Assembly (NCBI GenBank): GCA_011763485.2
Contig: JAANSK020126679.1
Span: 1 to 26,287 of the forward strand
Direction of reading: 5' to 3'
DNA length: 26,287 nt
Source: Isoetes engelmannii
Taxonomy: Eukaryota > Streptophyta > Lycopodiopsida > Isoetales > Isoetaceae
Shown: positions 23,404-26,287 of the stretch, piece after piece
How positions within the stretch are numbered: position 1 is the first letter of the stretch
Layout of the letters: each line of letters opens with the position of its first letter
The notes under the pieces: model-generated
Seen by the model: only the letters and a program-made list of their open reading frames with translations
Database searches by the model: none
Told to the model about the DNA's origin: nothing
Made by a program: the position numbers and the translations under genes

Positions 23404-23959
23404 TCTTCCAAACCATACCTTCGTTTTGCACCATTGGCTTTGCCATGCTTTTTTTCCTCAAAATTCTTATGGCCTTTGATTGGGCATAAAACACGAAATA
23501 TCCACCAAATCAATGGTCAAAAATACAAGTTAAATATGAGACCGATAAAGATAACATATATAAAGTATGAGAAGACTCAGCACTTGGCTTCAATACTTCG
23601 TAGAGCTTGAAAAGATCAAAGTTCTTCAACCTTACCCATGCTGTGGAAAAATGAAGAAATATTCGTCACTGTTGGCAGGAGGATTTCTAATAGTTGCCGC
23701 ATTTTCTCGCTAAATTGTTGCATACAGGAAAATTCCATACATTCTGTATTCTGCACTTCACACTTGTAAAAAGATAGGATGGGACATATTTGTTTTTCTT
23801 CCTTGAAAGCCAAATATAGCATTGGATAAACCAAATATTGGATAAACATTTGGTTCTGCTCGGGCCGGGGGCTCCTAACTGTACTAATTTTCGTAATTGC
23901 CAGGGGAATGCAAGTTCCACAAAATGAAAGGGTGACGAGCAAATAAGTTACACGGAAAA
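23404..23959 (-). other. 3' flank of the exonuclease gene
   Basis: Downstream of the REXO4-like stop on the - strand. Part of it should be 3' UTR, but I cannot place a poly(A) site. A 115-codon - strand frame over 23616-23963 begins inside the last exon's 3' side and shows no motif. The 25-bp sequence at 23575-23599 also occurs exactly at 22518-22542. Confidence 0.4.
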
Positions 23960-25712
23960 TCATTTCTTTGCAACTAACTTGTAGCCAGCATAGCTTCTAT
24001 TCGTAACCATTAAACTCTTCTCCCACTCCTCTCTAAATTTGAGATACAAGTACATGGCAGCACGTGCATCTTCAACCTACACAAATGGAACAATATAAGA
24101 TATAGTGGAATCAACAGTGGCTTGAAACAAAGTTCACATAAAATAGAGGCTCCAAGGTATTTTTGGACTGAGCCCAATTCTACAATCTGAGTTATCCTGC
24201 TAGTTTTGAAGGATATCAAAGTGGGAATCTAGTTTGAGGACCTAAAGCAGCAAGTAACCAAAGTAGTTTACCGGACAATGCACGCCATCTTGAATATTGA
24301 CACCAAGGAACTCTGAAGCCAAGTGACGCAGTGATTTTGGACGCCCAAGATCACTAGTGAATAATTAGAAGTCAGTAACAGTTGTAAAAATAGAATGCAT
24401 ACTGCTTACCTCCGCAAGGGTTTAAAAAGTGATGTGTCTCTTATATCCTTCTTCGGATGACAAAGTAGAAGCACCTTCAAAATTGAGATCTTCAATCGTG
24501 TCAGGTGTCTATGCAGAATATATTGCTTATAACCTTGTGGTCACATTGCATCCGACAAAATATTTTAAGTGTAATCCTATTCATCCTTCAAAAACAATCA
24601 AAATTATTGAGAGACATACACATCACTAACAAAACTTGAAATGCCTTTCCACCAAGAAAGCTACTATGAAGTCAAATGTCTCAGATGGAGACATCAAATT
24701 ATAAAAGATGAGAATAAAGAATGTAAGTAACTCGCATTGCATCCTTCAGTCTAGAATGAGATCAGTGACAACCTTCAGGTCATGGCGAATAGCATGTCCA
24801 ACTAAAATGCGACCATTCAGTAGTTCCCCAACTTCCTTCTGTACAATGGAAAATTCTTGTCCTGGTTTACAACAAGATGAAAAAATAAGCATACAACGGA
24901 ACAATCCAAGCTTTCACATGATAGATCTGAGATTAACATTATCTTTCCAGTAGATAATGATCAAGTGCTCTATTCTATGGGAAGAACATAATAATAAAAT
25001 TAGTACTTTCTCGGGCTTGCCTTTTCTTAAATCTCTCATAGATACGCCAGTGATCCTAGTGCGGAAGTCTGTGACAAATTCCACAGGTTTCACATACTTG
25101 TCATAAACTGCTGTCCCATGTAGATTGACCTGTTAAATGAGATACCCTTACAAGCTTGATATGAAAGTCAAAGATAGAGCTTTGCGAACTCGTACTTACA
25201 AGGCTAACTCTTGCAAGCATGTTTTTCCTCCCATCGGAACCAACTCCCACCATCTCACAATCAATTGCCAGCACAGTTGTGATACTACATATTTACAGAA
25301 GGTAATTATTTTTTGCTCGACCTCACTTAAAATGAGGAGCAACTCATGCAAGCTTACAATGATGTTATTCAAGCATACCTGCAGTCTGCTTTCCTTGGTA
25401 GCAGCTGGGCTGACAACTTGAGTGACCCATTCTCTGCACATATTTACAATGCTCCGTTGGAAAACTGCCTGTTAGCTCAAAAAATAAAGTAAAGCATGGA
25501 AATGGTACTCGCCTGAATCCTCTAATTCTTTTTCTTTTCCACGGCCAGACGTATGATGTTTGAACAATTTCTAAGCAGCAAACACCCATTTGTTATTGCT
25601 AAAATCTGTGATTAACAAAGGGAATGACCGGACCTACTGATTGCAAGGCAGCCCAATTAGGGTTTAAGGTTGACGAAGCTTGAGCTCCTGCTGGCTCTCG
25701 TTTGCGCTTCAT
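23960..25712 (-). CDS. REXO4: RNA exonuclease 4-like 3'-5' exonuclease (9 exons)
   Basis: A DEDDh-family 3'-5' RNA exonuclease. Animal and yeast relatives (REXO4/Rex4) act in the nucleolus on pre-rRNA. Exons, 5' to 3' on the - strand: 25712-25638, 25570-25513, 25433-25379, 25284-25200, 25129-25021, 24861-24773, 24474-24410, 24353-24272, 24076-23960. Joined: 735 nt, 244 residues. The start MKRKREPAG then NPNWAALQ is the usual plant N-terminus. ExoI is AIDCEMVGVG (about residue 65), then MLARVSL and VYDKYVKPVEFVTDFRT. ExoII is GRILVGHAIRHDLK (about 140). HPKKDIRDTSLFKP follows. ExoIII is HCPVEDARAAMYLY (about 205). All DEDDh residues are present. Two donors appear to be GC. It converges on ATM. 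Confidence 0.93.
25019..25020 (-). other. Apparent GC splice donor, REXO4-like intron 5
   Basis: On the - strand the exon ends TTAAGAAAAG and the intron begins GCAAGCCC. Using it with the acceptor at 24862 gives DLRKGQEFSIVQKEV, the family sequence. A GT donor 15 bases on, joined to an acceptor inside the next exon, would keep the frame but give KGKPEKKEV and lose the conserved EF-x-VVQ stretch. Confidence 0.65.
25511..25512 (-). other. Apparent GC splice donor, REXO4-like intron 2
   Basis: On the - strand GATTCAG is followed by GCGAGTACC. The phase needed by exon 3 (...DS-ENGSLKL...) fits a cut before GC. The GT four bases later gives the wrong phase for the next exon. The exon here is poorly conserved, so support is phase only. 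Confidence 0.6.
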
Positions 25713-25727
25713 ACCTCCTTCCTATGG

Positions 25728-25737
25728 TTTAGGGTTT
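25728..25737 (-). promoter_or_regulatory. Telo-box upstream of the REXO4-like start codon
   Basis: On the - strand AAACCCTAAA lies 16-25 bases upstream of the ATG at 25712. Telo-boxes (AAACCCTAA) sit near the transcription start of many plant ribosome-biogenesis and translation genes, which fits a pre-rRNA exonuclease. A second AAACCCTAA lies within exon 1, coding for the LNPN segment. Confidence 0.65.
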
Positions 25738-25897
25738 GAGTTTGTAGAAAGTATTGGGTCTACAATTGTCATACTAAAAAGCGTGTGCACTATATCAGCG
25801 TAATGTGTGCATTGGACCTTTGGAGGGCCTTCTTGCTTGCTTTGAGTCGTGTTCTTAGGACACTTTTTTAGCCGCGACTGGCGTGGTTTATGTACTA
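25738..25897 (-). other. Upstream region of the REXO4-like gene
   Basis: Presumed promoter and 5' UTR of the - strand gene. Apart from the telo-box I see no TATA box at a convincing distance. Plant housekeeping promoters with telo-boxes often lack one. Confidence 0.4.
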
Positions 25898-26023
25898 GGT
25901 AATTGATGGGCAGCAGGATTTTATGCCTTGTAAAACCACGAGGTGGCCAACGAGTGGCGGCAGCCATGAGTTGCCACCGAGTAATTTTACAGGGCATACA
26001 ACCCCCCTTTCCCATCAATTACC
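25898..26023. repeat. 126-bp foldback (MITE-like) upstream of the exonuclease gene
   Basis: GGTAATTGATGGG at 25898-25910 pairs perfectly with CCCATCAATTACC at 26011-26023. Inside, TATGCCTTGTAAAA pairs with TTTTACAGGGCATA, and ACGAGGTGGCCAAC pairs with GTTGCCACCGAGT. The structure is an imperfect near full-length hairpin with a short centre. Its right half recurs at 20637-20715. Confidence 0.75.
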
Positions 26024-26070
26024 AAGCGTAATGCATAGTTGGGTGCAATTTACATTGAATAGAGTAGCTT
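25985..26070 (+). repeat. Dispersed repeat, copy 2 (partner near 20637)
   Basis: Same order of blocks as copy 1, including TAATGCATAGTTGGG and TTGAATAGAGT. The copies bracket the LINE relic and the whole REXO4-like gene in direct orientation, 5.35 kb apart. Confidence 0.85.
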
Positions 26071-26211
26071 ACAACTAACATATTACGTCAAGCAAATCAG
26101 GGCTGCCTTCTTGCCCAAAATGAAAATCGGGGCTCCATTCTTGCTGGATGACAGGAGAAGCAGGTAAAAGCTCCGTTAATTTGCTCGACGCTGCTGAATG
26201 GAAGCAGGTCC
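26071..26211. other. Sequence between the repeat and the terminal hairpin
   Basis: Contains two similar short blocks, GGGCTGCCTTCTTGCCC and GGGGCTCCATTCTTGCTGG. No gene is seen. Confidence 0.35.
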
Positions 26212-26281
26212 ACTATTCTCAGACCTGCTATTGGCACTCGCGCCTAACGGCGCTCCTGCCAATAGCAGGTCTGAGAATAGT
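26212..26281. repeat. Perfect 25-bp-arm hairpin at the window edge
   Basis: The arm at 26212-26236 (starting ACTATTCTCAGACCTGC) is the exact reverse complement of 26257-26281. The 20-base loop holds a further 5-bp stem, GCGCC with GGCGC around TAAC. No mismatch in 25 pairs indicates a young inverted repeat: a foldback element end, a small-RNA precursor-like hairpin, or an assembly artefact at a contig edge. Confidence 0.9.
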
Positions 26282-26287
26282 GTCCCT

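Overview
The window is nuclear DNA from a land plant. It holds the 3' half of a split plant ATM kinase gene on the + strand and a complete small RNA exonuclease 4 (REXO4-like) gene on the - strand. The two genes converge, and almost everything between and inside them is decayed transposable-element DNA. The plant assignment rests on GT-AG/GC-AG introns, Ty1-copia elements primed by initiator-Met tRNA, a telo-box, and ATM and exonuclease sequences closest in memory to plant homologues. The ATM protein looks rather diverged from flowering-plant ATM, so a seedless or early-diverging plant is possible, but this is a guess.

Layout. 1-4644: no recognisable ATM exon. The stretch holds a gag-only copia-type element (LTRs about 1150-1367 and 3481-3645) with another family's LTR embedded in it (about 1395-1700), then a LINE C-terminal fragment (about 3650-4125). 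4645-19702: 29 ATM exons, reconstructed here with consistent phase, giving 3129 nt and 1042 residues that cover the FAT region, the PI3K-like kinase domain and the C-terminal FATC. The third intron in the window (5230-10266) has a GC donor. It carries an antisense copia relic, a LINE-like 3' tail, and a 4.2-kb copia element (5667-9858) inserted into that tail with a CATGA target duplication. The intron at 13292-14671 carries a second copy of the same tail without the insertion, and another copia 3' end with its LTR.

19703-23959: ATM 3' flank with a 112-bp tandem duplication bearing Pumilio-type motifs, a cluster of foldback (MITE-like) structures, and a reversed, poly(A)-tailed LINE relic flanked by 77-bp direct repeats. 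A GC-rich stretch without a recognised gene follows. 23960-25712 (- strand): the 9-exon REXO4-like gene, 244 residues, all DEDDh motifs present, two apparent GC-AG introns, and a telo-box just upstream of its ATG. 25713-26287: its upstream region, with a 126-bp foldback and, at the window edge, a perfect 25-bp-arm hairpin.

Functionally, ATM is the apical DNA double-strand-break kinase and the REXO4 family acts in pre-rRNA/RNA processing. They are neighbours, not a pathway. I did not find a new enzymatic system. The most interesting signals are structural: intact splicing around heavy element load, an intronic sense/antisense copia pair that could form dsRNA, an excess of GC-AG introns, several short stop-free introns, and the foldback structures.
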